Positions 1 through 7,972 of a stretch of DNA of 64,000 nucleotides are shown here, piece by piece. The notes beneath the pieces were generated by a model. It saw only the letters and a program-made list of their open reading frames with translations. It made no database searches and was not told where the DNA came from. The stretch spans positions 308,442-372,441 of the forward strand of contig CAMNAK010000002.1 in the NCBI GenBank assembly GCA_946530965.1, given 5' to 3'. The translations under genes and the position numbers were made by a program. Source of the DNA: an uncultured Candidatus Saccharibacteria bacterium (GTDB taxonomy: Bacteria > Patescibacteriota > Saccharimonadia > Saccharimonadales > Saccharimonadaceae). The first letter of the stretch is position 1. Each line of letters opens with the position of its first letter.

Positions 1-490
1 TATCGTCGGTAGAATGGCACTCGATAGTTATATCGGCCAAACCAAACCCAGTTCCAGTCTCGACCTTGCCGTCTTCGAAATGTCTCCATTCTTTGGCGAG
101 GACGTAAGCGCCCGCAGAAAGTCCAGCCAAAATAACGTCGTTTTCTAGGGCATCTTCCAAAAGCTGTTTGCCGCCCCATTTTTGGATGACATCATACAAA
201 ACTTCCGTGCTACCGCCACCAAAATAAACCAAGCTAGCGCCAAGTAAAACCTCTCGCGCTTCTTCGGCTGTAGTGGTAGATTTTAGCATTACAAAATCTT
301 TCTCGTCGCACATTGAAGCATAATAATTCTTAAAACATTCATAGTAGCTTTCGGAATCATTTGCAGCTGCGCCAACAAATACGATAGCGCCAGACTTCTT
401 GCGTGCCGCTAGTGCCGCGTGGTCAATTTCTTCGGTCTCGCGAGATATGATTTCGCCGCCACCAATTAGAAATACTTTCGGCTCGTCCAT
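1..490 (-). CDS. Peptidase S51 (PepE/cyanophycinase-like) family protein, C-terminus cut by window edge
   Basis: Reading the minus strand from the ATG at 488-490 gives about 163 open codons to the window edge, so the C-terminal part is missing. The protein starts MDEPKVFLIGGGEI, has a GGGSTEVL segment and then GLSAGAYVLAKE. The Ser in the GLSAGA segment matches the nucleophile elbow of the S51 family (dipeptidase E, cyanophycinase, glutamine-amidotransferase-like fold). No signal peptide is visible, so it is probably cytosolic. It starts 7 nt after the stop of the upstream HTH-MurA gene on the same strand and is probably co-transcribed. The substrate (an Asp-X dipeptide or another small peptide) cannot be told from this fragment. 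Confidence 0.8.
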   Translation of the reverse strand, partial: MDEPKVFLIGGGEIISRETEEIDHAALAARKKSGAIVFVGAAANDSESYYECFKNYYASMCDEKDFVMLKSTTTAEEAREVLLGASLVYFGGGSTEVLYDVIQKWGGKQLLEDALENDVILAGLSAGAYVLAKEWRHFEDGKVETGTGFGLADITIECHSTDD

Positions 491-497
491 AAACTTC

Positions 498-2039
498 CTA
501 AATATCGCTCAATAACTCGATATCTGCGCCAAGTTCGCATAATCTCTCGGCAAACTTTTCGTAGCCGCGCGCGATTGAGTAGGTGTTACGAATAATCGAT
601 GTGCCAGGTGCGGCGAGCATTGCGAGCATAATTACAACGCTTGGGCGAAGTGCAGATGGAGCCATCATCTCGGCTGGACGCCAGTTGGTTGGGCCATAGA
701 TAAAGATTCGGTGAGCATCGAGCAATTCGACCTTGGCATTAAGATTATTAAGTTCCGTAGAATAGATTGCGCGGTTCTCAAATACCCAGTCATGAATCAT
801 TGTGCGGCCTTCGGCTTGCGCGGCAATCAAAGAGAAGAATGGCAAGCTGTCGATATTGAGGCCAGGGAATGGCATTGGGTGAATCTTGTCGGCCGGAGCG
901 ACGAGCTTAGATGGATAGAATGTGGCGTCGATAAGCTTTGTAAAGCCATTCTCGCTGATGTATTCCTTGGTAATTTCGATCTTCTGACCCATGCTGCGCA
1001 TGACTTCGAACTCAATCTCGAGGAACTCGATTGGGATGCGCTTAATTTCTAGCTCGGATTTGGTTGCGATTGCGGCTGCAATAAAGCTCATAGCCTCAAT
1101 TGGGTCTTCACCAGGAGTAAAGTCTACATTGGTATTAATCTCTTCGACGCCATGGATGGTTAGATTTGTAGTACCGATGCCTTCGATCTTAACGCCAAGC
1201 TTCTCGACAAAGCGACAGACGTCTTGAACCATGTAGTTTGGGCTAGCGCCAACGATTCTGGTAATGCCAGGAGTCAAAGCGGCAGCCATAACGGCATTCT
1301 CTGTGACGGTATCGCCGCGCTCAATAAGCACAATTTTACGCTCATCGTCCTTGATAGGATTTACGCGAGCAAGGTAGAACCCGGATTCGCTCTTGGCATC
1401 AACTTCTAGGCCAAAGTGACTAAGTGCCATAAGGTGTGGACCGACCGTGCGAGTACCAAGCGAGCAACCGCCAGCATAAGGCAAGCGGAAGCTACCGAAA
1501 TGATGTAGAAGAACGCCCATAAGCATAATGACGGAGCGCGTGCGACGTGCAGCGGCATTATCTAGGCTATCGATATCGAGTTTCTCTGGCGGAGTGATTT
1601 TTAGACTGTTATTCTTTTCGTCCCAAACAACCTTTACGCCAATAGATTTGAGGACTTCGATAATACGATATACTTCCTCGATATGCGCAAGGTGATGTAG
1701 AGTGGTAGTACCCTTGTTGAGCAAGCTAGCGCAAAGAAGGCCTACAGCGGCATTCTTAGAGGTGTTAATCTTTGCGGAACCATGCAAAGCATTGCCACCA
1801 CGGATGCGATAGCTCTGGGTAGAGCCATTGCTAATACTGACAATTTGTTGATTTAAAGCCTTTGAAATCTTGCTAATTATCTCGAGAGAGGCATTCTGTT
1901 TGCCGTGCTCGATGCGGTTGATCGCTGATTGGCTAGTGCCAATCTTTTTAGCAAGTTCAGTCTGGGTCATATTGCGACGCTCGCGAGCCTTAGCAATATC
2001 TTGCCCAATTTGTGCCATAAAATCTGCGATATCGTTCAT
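498..2039 (-). CDS. murA: XRE HTH domain fused to UDP-N-acetylglucosamine 1-carboxyvinyltransferase (MurA)
   Basis: A 513-residue protein. Residues about 9-65 form an XRE/Cro-type helix-turn-helix (MTQTELAKKIGTSQSAINRIE) and residues about 76-513 a complete MurA. MurA transfers enolpyruvyl from PEP to UDP-GlcNAc, the first committed step of peptidoglycan synthesis. The substrate-binding Lys-Asn pair is K95-N96 (SKNAA), the PEP-reactive Cys is C192 in GGCSLGTR followed by the loop Arg, the NID aspartate lies before LPFFSLIAAQAEG, and RGYEKFAERL is the C-terminal arginine motif. Stand-alone MurA is about 420 residues, so the extra 75 are the HTH. An extended -10 (TGA TATAAT, 2046-2051) ends 6 nt before the ATG, so the mRNA is probably leaderless. 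The HTH may regulate transcription or may only be structural; the sequence does not say. Confidence 0.93.
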   Translation of the reverse strand: MNDIADFMAQIGQDIAKARERRNMTQTELAKKIGTSQSAINRIEHGKQNASLEIISKISKALNQQIVSISNGSTQSYRIRGGNALHGSAKINTSKNAAVGLLCASLLNKGTTTLHHLAHIEEVYRIIEVLKSIGVKVVWDEKNNSLKITPPEKLDIDSLDNAAARRTRSVIMLMGVLLHHFGSFRLPYAGGCSLGTRTVGPHLMALSHFGLEVDAKSESGFYLARVNPIKDDERKIVLIERGDTVTENAVMAAALTPGITRIVGASPNYMVQDVCRFVEKLGVKIEGIGTTNLTIHGVEEINTNVDFTPGEDPIEAMSFIAAAIATKSELEIKRIPIEFLEIEFEVMRSMGQKIEITKEYISENGFTKLIDATFYPSKLVAPADKIHPMPFPGLNIDSLPFFSLIAAQAEGRTMIHDWVFENRAIYSTELNNLNAKVELLDAHRIFIYGPTNWRPAEMMAPSALRPSVVIMLAMLAAPGTSIIRNTYSIARGYEKFAERLCELGADIELLSDI

Positions 2040-2045
2040 GCCTAT

Positions 2046-2051
2046 ATTATA
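2046..2051 (-). promoter_or_regulatory. -10 element of HTH-murA (leaderless start)
   Basis: The minus strand reads TGATATAAT, an extended -10, ending 6 nt before the ATG at 2039. Transcription would begin at or next to the start codon. Confidence 0.6.
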
Positions 2052-2173
2052 TCACCAAATGCATAGAATATCGATATTTACATTTGTAATCGATTAGTCT
2101 TAAAATAGTGTTATGTTCGCATTAGCAAACACAAAAACTATAAAATAAAAATAGCGTATAAGCAAAAGCGGAA

Positions 2174-2189
2174 ACACTATATATAGCGT
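2174..2189 (+). promoter_or_regulatory. NrdR-box-like palindrome 1 upstream of nrdD
   Basis: The sequence acactatatatagcgt closely matches the known NrdR box (acaCwAtATaTwgtgt). It lies about 165 nt upstream of nrdD. NrdR is the ATP-cone zinc-finger repressor of ribonucleotide reductase genes. Confidence 0.75.
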
Positions 2190-2249
2190 CTGAAGCCAAA
2201 AAATCATCAATCTGTTGGGCGTTGTATTATTTACAAACAGTATTGCAGG

Positions 2250-2265
2250 ACTCCACATATAGCGT
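2250..2265 (+). promoter_or_regulatory. NrdR-box-like palindrome 2 upstream of nrdD
   Basis: actccacatatagcgt shares the atatagcgt core with box 1. Its start is 33 bp before that of box 3, about three helical turns, which fits the paired arrangement known for NrdR boxes. Confidence 0.65.
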
Positions 2266-2282
2266 TACCATTATTTCAACAC

Positions 2283-2298
2283 ACACTACATATGGCGT
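2283..2298 (+). promoter_or_regulatory. NrdR-box-like palindrome 3 upstream of nrdD
   Basis: acactacatatggcgt matches the NrdR box pattern and lies 57 nt before the nrdD start. The remaining intergenic sequence (2040-2354) is AT-rich with no credible gene. Confidence 0.7.
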
Positions 2299-2354
2299 GC
2301 TGGAATAACAAAATTCATTAGAAATCGAAAATTGAAAAAACATACGGAGGTAAT

Positions 2355-4703
2355 ATGTTTAAGTCAATTCGAAAGCGTGACGGCAAAGTCAAAGCTTTCA
2401 ATCCAGAAAAAATAACAGAAGCCATCGCTAAGGCAGGTGCAGCCACGGGCGAATTTGGCCACGATCGTGCAGCAAATATCACCGAGAAGGTGCTTCGTGT
2501 TGCCGAGGAAGAAATAAAAGTTCGCATTCCTAGCGTCGAGCAGATTCAGGACATCGTTGAGAAGGTTCTCATGCAGTCCGCTTTCAAGAAGACCGCAAAG
2601 GAATATATCGAATATCGTGCAGAGCGCAACCGCAAGCGCGAGGCAAAGTCCAAGCTCATGCAGACCTACCAGACGATTTCTGGTGCTGACGCAAGTGAGG
2701 ATTCCGATGTTAAGCGAGGCAATGCAAACGTTGACGGTAACTCCGCTATGGGTAAGATGCTTCAGTTTGGTGCTGAAGGTTCGAAGGAATATGCCAAGAT
2801 TTGCATTATGCAGCCACGCTTTAGCTATGCTCATGACAATGGCGATATTCATATTCACGATCTAGATTTCCTAGCCACCGGTACTCTTACTTGCTGCCAG
2901 ACCGACCCTCTAAAACTCTTTGAACATGGTTTCAATACTGGCCATGGTTTCCTCCGTACGCCTCAGTCTATCGGTACCGCAGCCGCCCTATGTGCAATTA
3001 TTCTTCAGGCAAACCAGAACGAGCAGCACGGTGGTCAGTCTATTCCAAACTTCGATTATGCTCTCGCTCCAAGCGTAGATAAGACTTTCCGAAAGAGCCT
3101 AAGCGAAAACATCAAGAAATTTGAAGATTTCACTGGCACAGAACTAAAAGTTACTATCCCAGAAGACCTAAGCTATGGTGACGAAAAAGCCATCAAGAAG
3201 CTCAAGCTCCCAGAAGCAGTCGTCAGAGACGCTAACGAAGATACCGAAAGACAGACCCTTCAAGCAATGGAAGGCTTCATTCATAACCTAAATACGATGC
3301 ATTCTCGTGCAGGTGCTCAGGTTCCATTTACGAGCATTAACTTCGGTACAGACACTACTCCAAGTGGCCGCCTTGTTTCCAAGATGCTCCTAGAGGCTAC
3401 AATGAATGGTCTTGGTCATCACGAAACGCCAATCTTCCCAATTTCAATCTTCAAGGTAAAGGAAGGCGTCAACTACAATCCCGGTGATCCAAACTACGAT
3501 CTCTTCAAGCGCAGTATGGAAGTCTCCAGCAAGCGCCTATTCCCGAACTTCACCTTCATTGATGCTCCATTCAACCTTCAGTACTACAAGCCAGGTGATT
3601 ATCATACAGAAATCGCAACTATGGGCTGCCGCACTCGCGTTATGAGCTCAGTTTTCCCAGAATCTGACGGTACGCCTGTAAGCCGCGGAAACAACAGCTT
3701 TACAAGTATTAATCTTGTCCGCCTTGGCATCAAGCATGGTATTGCGCTAGGCGAACGCAAAGAGGCTGACTGGGACGGCTTCTATCGCGAACTTGACGAT
3801 CTTATGGATCTCTGTCGTGACCAGCTCCTCGAACGCTTTGAGTTCCAGGCAAACCAAAAAGTTAAGAACTTCCCATTCCTTATGGGTCAGGGCAACTGGA
3901 TTGGTTCTGAAAAGCTTGGTCCAAACGATACGCTTCGCGATGTTATTAAACATGGTACGCTCTCGATTGGCTTCATTGGCCTTGCCGAGACGCTCGTGGC
4001 TATGATTGGCAAGCATCATGGCGAATCTGCCGAGGCTCAGGAATTTGGTCTAGACATCATTGGCCATATGCGTGATAAGTGTGACGAATATAGCAAGAAG
4101 AACCGTCTCAATTTCTCGCTTCTCGCAACTCCAGCTGAAGGCCTCTCCGGTCGCTTTACGAGAATGGATAAGAAGGTTTATGGCGAAATCAAGGGCGTAA
4201 CTGACCGCGAATTCTACACGAACTCCTTCCATGTTCCTGTATACTACCCAATCTCTGCCTTTGAAAAGATAGATATTGAGGCTCCATATCATAACCTCTG
4301 TAACGCAGGTCATATCACCTATATTGAGATGGACGGTGACCCAAGCGAAAACATCGAAGCTTTCGAAGCTGTTATTCGCCATATGAAGGAGGCTGGCATT
4401 GGTTATGGCTCAGTTAATCACCCAGTCGATCGCGACCCTGTTTGTGGCTACTCCGGTATTATCAAGGGTGATACTTGCCCAGGTTGTGGCCGCCACGAAA
4501 CCGATGGAGAATTTGGCTTCGAACGCCTACGCCGCATCACTGGCTACCTAGTCGGCTCTCTCGAACGCTGGAATGACGGTAAAAAGGCAGAGGAAAAGGC
4601 TCGCGTAAAGCACAATGTTGCTGTTGGTCAGTATGATGTAAAGACCAAGGTAGAGCGCGAATGTAAGAAATCTAAGGCGAAAGCTGCTGTCGGAAAGAAA
4701 TAA
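2355..4703 (+). CDS. nrdD: Anaerobic ribonucleoside-triphosphate reductase
   Basis: A 782-residue class III ribonucleotide reductase. It makes dNTPs from NTPs in anoxic cells with a glycyl radical. Residues about 1-95 are the ATP-cone allosteric domain (RKRDGKVKAFNPEKITEAI). The C-terminus has the Cys4 zinc site (DPVCGY, then CPGCGR) and the glycyl-radical region with RRITGYL followed by ERWNDGK. Length is typical. A strong SD (ggaggt) precedes the ATG. The stop overlaps the start of the nrdG activase (TAATG), so the two are translationally coupled. Three NrdR-box-like sites sit upstream. No class I or II reductase is seen in this window. Confidence 0.97.
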   Translation: MFKSIRKRDGKVKAFNPEKITEAIAKAGAATGEFGHDRAANITEKVLRVAEEEIKVRIPSVEQIQDIVEKVLMQSAFKKTAKEYIEYRAERNRKREAKSKLMQTYQTISGADASEDSDVKRGNANVDGNSAMGKMLQFGAEGSKEYAKICIMQPRFSYAHDNGDIHIHDLDFLATGTLTCCQTDPLKLFEHGFNTGHGFLRTPQSIGTAAALCAIILQANQNEQHGGQSIPNFDYALAPSVDKTFRKSLSENIKKFEDFTGTELKVTIPEDLSYGDEKAIKKLKLPEAVVRDANEDTERQTLQAMEGFIHNLNTMHSRAGAQVPFTSINFGTDTTPSGRLVSKMLLEATMNGLGHHETPIFPISIFKVKEGVNYNPGDPNYDLFKRSMEVSSKRLFPNFTFIDAPFNLQYYKPGDYHTEIATMGCRTRVMSSVFPESDGTPVSRGNNSFTSINLVRLGIKHGIALGERKEADWDGFYRELDDLMDLCRDQLLERFEFQANQKVKNFPFLMGQGNWIGSEKLGPNDTLRDVIKHGTLSIGFIGLAETLVAMIGKHHGESAEAQEFGLDIIGHMRDKCDEYSKKNRLNFSLLATPAEGLSGRFTRMDKKVYGEIKGVTDREFYTNSFHVPVYYPISAFEKIDIEAPYHNLCNAGHITYIEMDGDPSENIEAFEAVIRHMKEAGIGYGSVNHPVDRDPVCGYSGIIKGDTCPGCGRHETDGEFGFERLRRITGYLVGSLERWNDGKKAEEKARVKHNVAVGQYDVKTKVERECKKSKAKAAVGKK

Positions 4704-5281
4704 TGACGAAAGAAGCAAAAGGTCCAGCCGCTGTCTCTAGTTCACCAAAGCCATGGTTTGAAAAGCTTTGCGAACCACAATTGAAGGTCCCCGAAGGATA
4801 TATTCTCCTTTCGGGTGACCTCGAAAGCGACTCGATCGTAAATGGTCCAGGTCTCAGAGTAGTGCTCTGGACCCAGGGCTGTCGCCAGCATTGTCCAGGC
4901 TGCCAGAACCCAGAAACTTGGGCAGAAGAAGACGCTGGTATGCCAGTTAAAATCGAGAAGGTAAAAGAAGAGCTACGCAAGCTCAAAGGGCAGAGCGGCA
5001 TTACTTTTTGCGGTGGCGAACCGCTACTTCAAGCAAAAGCTTGTCTAGAAATCGCAAAATTCTGCCACGAAGAGCTTGGCTGGAATGTCTGGTCATTCTC
5101 TGGATTGGTTTACGAAAAAATCCCACGCGATTCTGTTGCTTGGGAATTTGTAAAAGAACTCGATGCTCTAATTGACGGCCCATTTATTCAGGCGGAGCGG
5201 GATTTAACTCTCAAGTTTCGCGGAAGCCGCAATCAGCGAATCCTTCATCTCAAGAATGGCGAAATTGAATCTATAGAATAG
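4703..5281 (+). CDS. nrdG: Anaerobic ribonucleotide reductase activating protein (radical SAM)
   Basis: A 192-residue radical-SAM activase that generates the glycyl radical on NrdD using S-adenosylmethionine and a 4Fe-4S cluster. The cluster motif CX3CX2C is seen as CRQHCPGC within GCRQHCPGCQNPETW, and the SAM-contact segment is FCGGEPLLQ. The N-terminus (SDSIVNGPGLRVVLWTQGC) is typical of NrdG. The ORF carries about 30 extra N-terminal residues compared with short NrdG proteins, but its ATG overlaps the nrdD stop by one base, which supports this start. Confidence 0.95.
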   Translation: MTKEAKGPAAVSSSPKPWFEKLCEPQLKVPEGYILLSGDLESDSIVNGPGLRVVLWTQGCRQHCPGCQNPETWAEEDAGMPVKIEKVKEELRKLKGQSGITFCGGEPLLQAKACLEIAKFCHEELGWNVWSFSGLVYEKIPRDSVAWEFVKELDALIDGPFIQAERDLTLKFRGSRNQRILHLKNGEIESIE

Positions 5282-5361
5282 TTCAAATCAAGGGGGTTCT
5301 GCACGAATTTGCGCGCGAGTAGGTAAAACATCTGCAAAAGCTAAGGGTATAAAAACACGAC

Positions 5362-5392
5362 AAAAATACGACACTTAACGTGTCGTATTTTT
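5362..5392. terminator. Bidirectional intrinsic terminator between nrdG and the converging surface-protein gene
   Basis: A perfect 13-bp stem (5362-5374 with 5380-5392) has a 5-nt loop and A/T tracts on both sides. It can end transcription from both strands between two converging genes. Confidence 0.85.
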
Positions 5393-5407
5393 GCTATCTA
5401 AGGCCTA

Positions 5408-7279
5408 TTAGCGCTTATTGAATGCTCTGCGGAAGATTGCTGCGAAGCTTACTGCAGAGAAGGCTGCAATGGTTAGAATCATTGGAGTCACATCGACTGT
5501 ATCTGGGTTTGCGGCTGCCTTTACAGTGAAGGATAGGACGTATTCGTAGATAATATTGCCGTTTTCGTCATAGACGATGAAGCGGATATTTGTCGTACCT
5601 TCGGAGACACCGGTTACTTTACCATTCTGATCTACAGTTGCGATAGTTGGATCATCGGATACCCATTTACCAGTAGCGCCATCATCCATAATAACGCTTG
5701 GTGCCTGTGGAGTGAGTGGATCGGAAGTTTCACCTGCGGTAATGGTATTGCCTTCTGGGTTCGTGCAGATCAGGAGAGTGCCCTCGTTCTGGTATTCGCA
5801 CCAGTGGTCAAAGGTATCTAGATCGTTTAGATTTTCGGTTTCTACGTCGAAGTATTTACCATAAAGATCCAAATCGTCGCTTGGGACCTTGTCGCCTAGT
5901 TCGTTTTTTAGACCCTCATCTGTATACCAGCCACTGAAGAGCTGACTGTCGGTGCTGCCTGGGATAGGAAGATCGTTACCATCTTCTGCGAAGTGGTATT
6001 CGCCATCTTCTGGAGCGTCTACGCCCTCTGGAATGTCGCCATCGATATGGAAGGTGACATCTGCGGTTACGCCTTGGCCGTAGCCTGCGATAATACTGTA
6101 CATTTCATTGCCAGAATGGTCTATGCCGATATCTGAAGATGTAGAAGAACCACCTACATAGAATTTATTGCCATTTGTGGCGACCGTATAAAGCTCATCG
6201 TCACCTTCGCCAGATGGGTTTAATGCGGAAATCAAGCTTGGGCCGCTAGAGTCGATAGAGTAGCGAGCAATAACACCATCGCTTTTGCCCTTAGGGCCAA
6301 TTTCGGAATCTGTGAAATTTGCGGTACCAACAGCGACGATTTCGCCATTATCTAGGACCTTTACTGCATTAAATTGAGAAATCTTATCCTCGGCATTAGT
6401 GCCACCAAGAATAGAATCATCGCCTTGCGCAATGATACCTTCGCTATTAATCCTGGCGATATACATATAGCCGCTTTTCTGACCGACGCCGATATAATCA
6501 TCGCCATAAGGAATTACGTCATTAATAACTACGCCACGGTCCTGGATTGTCCTAATTTTTGGAGTTGCGGCTGCACGGTCGCTGTAGTAAAGAACACTAG
6601 AGTTGCTATCGTTGTCACCGGTATTGTTGAAGCCTACTGCGACATAGCCATTATTACCATTAGATTCGATAGCTCTGATCGGCCTGCCATCCTGAATATT
6701 GGTAGCATTCTGAAGTACATATCCAGGACTCTGTGGATTATAGGCAAAGATATAAATTGAATCGTGTTCGCCGTCTACGCCAGCAAATTGAGGGTTATCG
6801 AATGACTCATCAAGGGCAATACTCGTAACTTTCATTCTTATATCCGAAGCGGTCACGACGCTGCCATCTTCGCCATTGATTTCAAAAGCTGTTGATACGC
6901 CATCGATTTCGCCGACAGCCAAATAATTACCACTCTTGAGCTGCTCGACGTCGTACATGCGTGTGCCGCCAGATTCGGTTCCGCCAAGTTTTGTGGTCCA
7001 AATCATCTCTCCTTTTGGAGAATATTTAGCGATGATTGCAGTATTAATGATTTCATCTTCATCATACTCACCAACGCCAACGACTACAAGATTGCCGTCG
7101 CTATCTACGACCGAGCCATAAATCCAGTCAGAACCGCTGATTCCTAATGTAGTAGCGAAAACTTGGACTACGTCCTCGGAATATGCATTGACTTGTGAGA
7201 TTGGAAACTGTGCAATTGTGGCTGTACATGCAGCAGCAATTAACAGCTTGCCGCCAAAATTGGCCTTTTTCTTAGCCAT
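5408..7279 (-). CDS. Large secreted surface protein with InlB-type repeat, Big_2-type domain and NPDTV-like C-terminal anchor
   Basis: A 623-residue predicted surface protein. The N-terminus (MAKKKANFGGKLLIAAACTATIAQF) is a signal peptide ending near QVNAYS. Residues about 35-400 contain repeated D/G-rich segments such as GNYLAVGEIDG and GYVAVGFNNTGD that look like propeller blades. Around residues 410-470 is an InlB/Listeria-Bacteroides-type repeat (SGWYTDEGLKNELGD). Residues about 530-595 form a group-2 Ig-like domain (DPTIATVDQNGKVTGVSEG). The C-terminus has NPDTVD, a hydrophobic span and a basic tail (RRAFNKR), the layout of a sortase substrate; NPxT is the class B sortase pattern. Its 5' region carries a motif shared with two other surface genes. 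The ligand is unknown. Confidence 0.8.
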   Translation of the reverse strand: MAKKKANFGGKLLIAAACTATIAQFPISQVNAYSEDVVQVFATTLGISGSDWIYGSVVDSDGNLVVVGVGEYDEDEIINTAIIAKYSPKGEMIWTTKLGGTESGGTRMYDVEQLKSGNYLAVGEIDGVSTAFEINGEDGSVVTASDIRMKVTSIALDESFDNPQFAGVDGEHDSIYIFAYNPQSPGYVLQNATNIQDGRPIRAIESNGNNGYVAVGFNNTGDNDSNSSVLYYSDRAAATPKIRTIQDRGVVINDVIPYGDDYIGVGQKSGYMYIARINSEGIIAQGDDSILGGTNAEDKISQFNAVKVLDNGEIVAVGTANFTDSEIGPKGKSDGVIARYSIDSSGPSLISALNPSGEGDDELYTVATNGNKFYVGGSSTSSDIGIDHSGNEMYSIIAGYGQGVTADVTFHIDGDIPEGVDAPEDGEYHFAEDGNDLPIPGSTDSQLFSGWYTDEGLKNELGDKVPSDDLDLYGKYFDVETENLNDLDTFDHWCEYQNEGTLLICTNPEGNTITAGETSDPLTPQAPSVIMDDGATGKWVSDDPTIATVDQNGKVTGVSEGTTNIRFIVYDENGNIIYEYVLSFTVKAAANPDTVDVTPMILTIAAFSAVSFAAIFRRAFNKR

Positions 7280-7305
7280 GCAAAACCTCCCATTTGTTTT
7301 TTAAT

Positions 7306-7320
7306 ATTTTTATTTTGACC
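7306..7320 (-). repeat. Shared upstream motif GGTCAAAA-Y-AAAAAT (copy 1)
   Basis: The minus strand reads ggtcaaaataaaaat upstream of the surface-protein gene that starts at 7279. Near-identical motifs occur at 14281-14293 and twice at 48980-49006, also just upstream of surface-protein genes. Confidence 0.5.
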
Positions 7321-7393
7321 TTTTGTAAGCACAATATAACATAAGCGAAATGAAATGTAAAGACCTTTTCGAGAAAAATGCAATAATAGGATT

Positions 7394-7939
7394 ATGAAAC
7401 ATCTCTTTACTATAGATTTAAAAGATTATAACCCAAACGGCGAAAAGTATTATCGCCCGTCGGTTCGTGGCATTATTTTTGACGAAAAGGGCAATATTGC
7501 CATGATTTATAGCAAGAAACTTCATTTCTATAAATTTCCAGGCGGCGGAATTGAAGGTGACGAGACTCATCTAGAAACGCTCACTCGTGAGATAAAAGAA
7601 GAGACCGGCATGACGCTAATTCCGGATTCGGTTAAGGAATTTGGCGAAGTCCTAAAGATTCAGAACGGCGATGAATCCGGCAAAGATATTATTCATATTC
7701 AGAACAACTATTACTATACTTGCAAAGTCGAAGAAGAGATTGGCGACCAGGCACTAGACGAAGGCGAAAAATCACTAGATTTCGTATTGAAATTTGTTCC
7801 GATCGAGGAGGCTATCGCTGCGAATGCTGCTCTTAAGTGTGATAACCCATTCGTGATGCAAATGGCTGAGCGAGAAAGAAGAGTTCTCGAGATTCTGAAA
7901 AATGACGATCGAAAAGCGGTAATAAAAAACATGTTATAA
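7394..7939 (+). CDS. Nudix hydrolase
   Basis: A 181-residue Nudix-family hydrolase that probably cleaves a nucleoside diphosphate linked to another moiety. The Nudix box is complete at about residues 51-73: G, five residues, E, seven residues, then REIKEETGM. There is no signal peptide and the protein should be cytosolic. The hexamer AATAAT (7382-7387) ends 6 nt before the ATG, so the mRNA is probably leaderless. Substrate specificity (dGTP, ADP-ribose, NADH and others) is not visible. Confidence 0.9.
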   Translation: MKHLFTIDLKDYNPNGEKYYRPSVRGIIFDEKGNIAMIYSKKLHFYKFPGGGIEGDETHLETLTREIKEETGMTLIPDSVKEFGEVLKIQNGDESGKDIIHIQNNYYYTCKVEEEIGDQALDEGEKSLDFVLKFVPIEEAIAANAALKCDNPFVMQMAERERRVLEILKNDDRKAVIKNML

Positions 7940-7972
7940 TATACTAAAAATAAGCTTAAGAAAAACAAAAAC

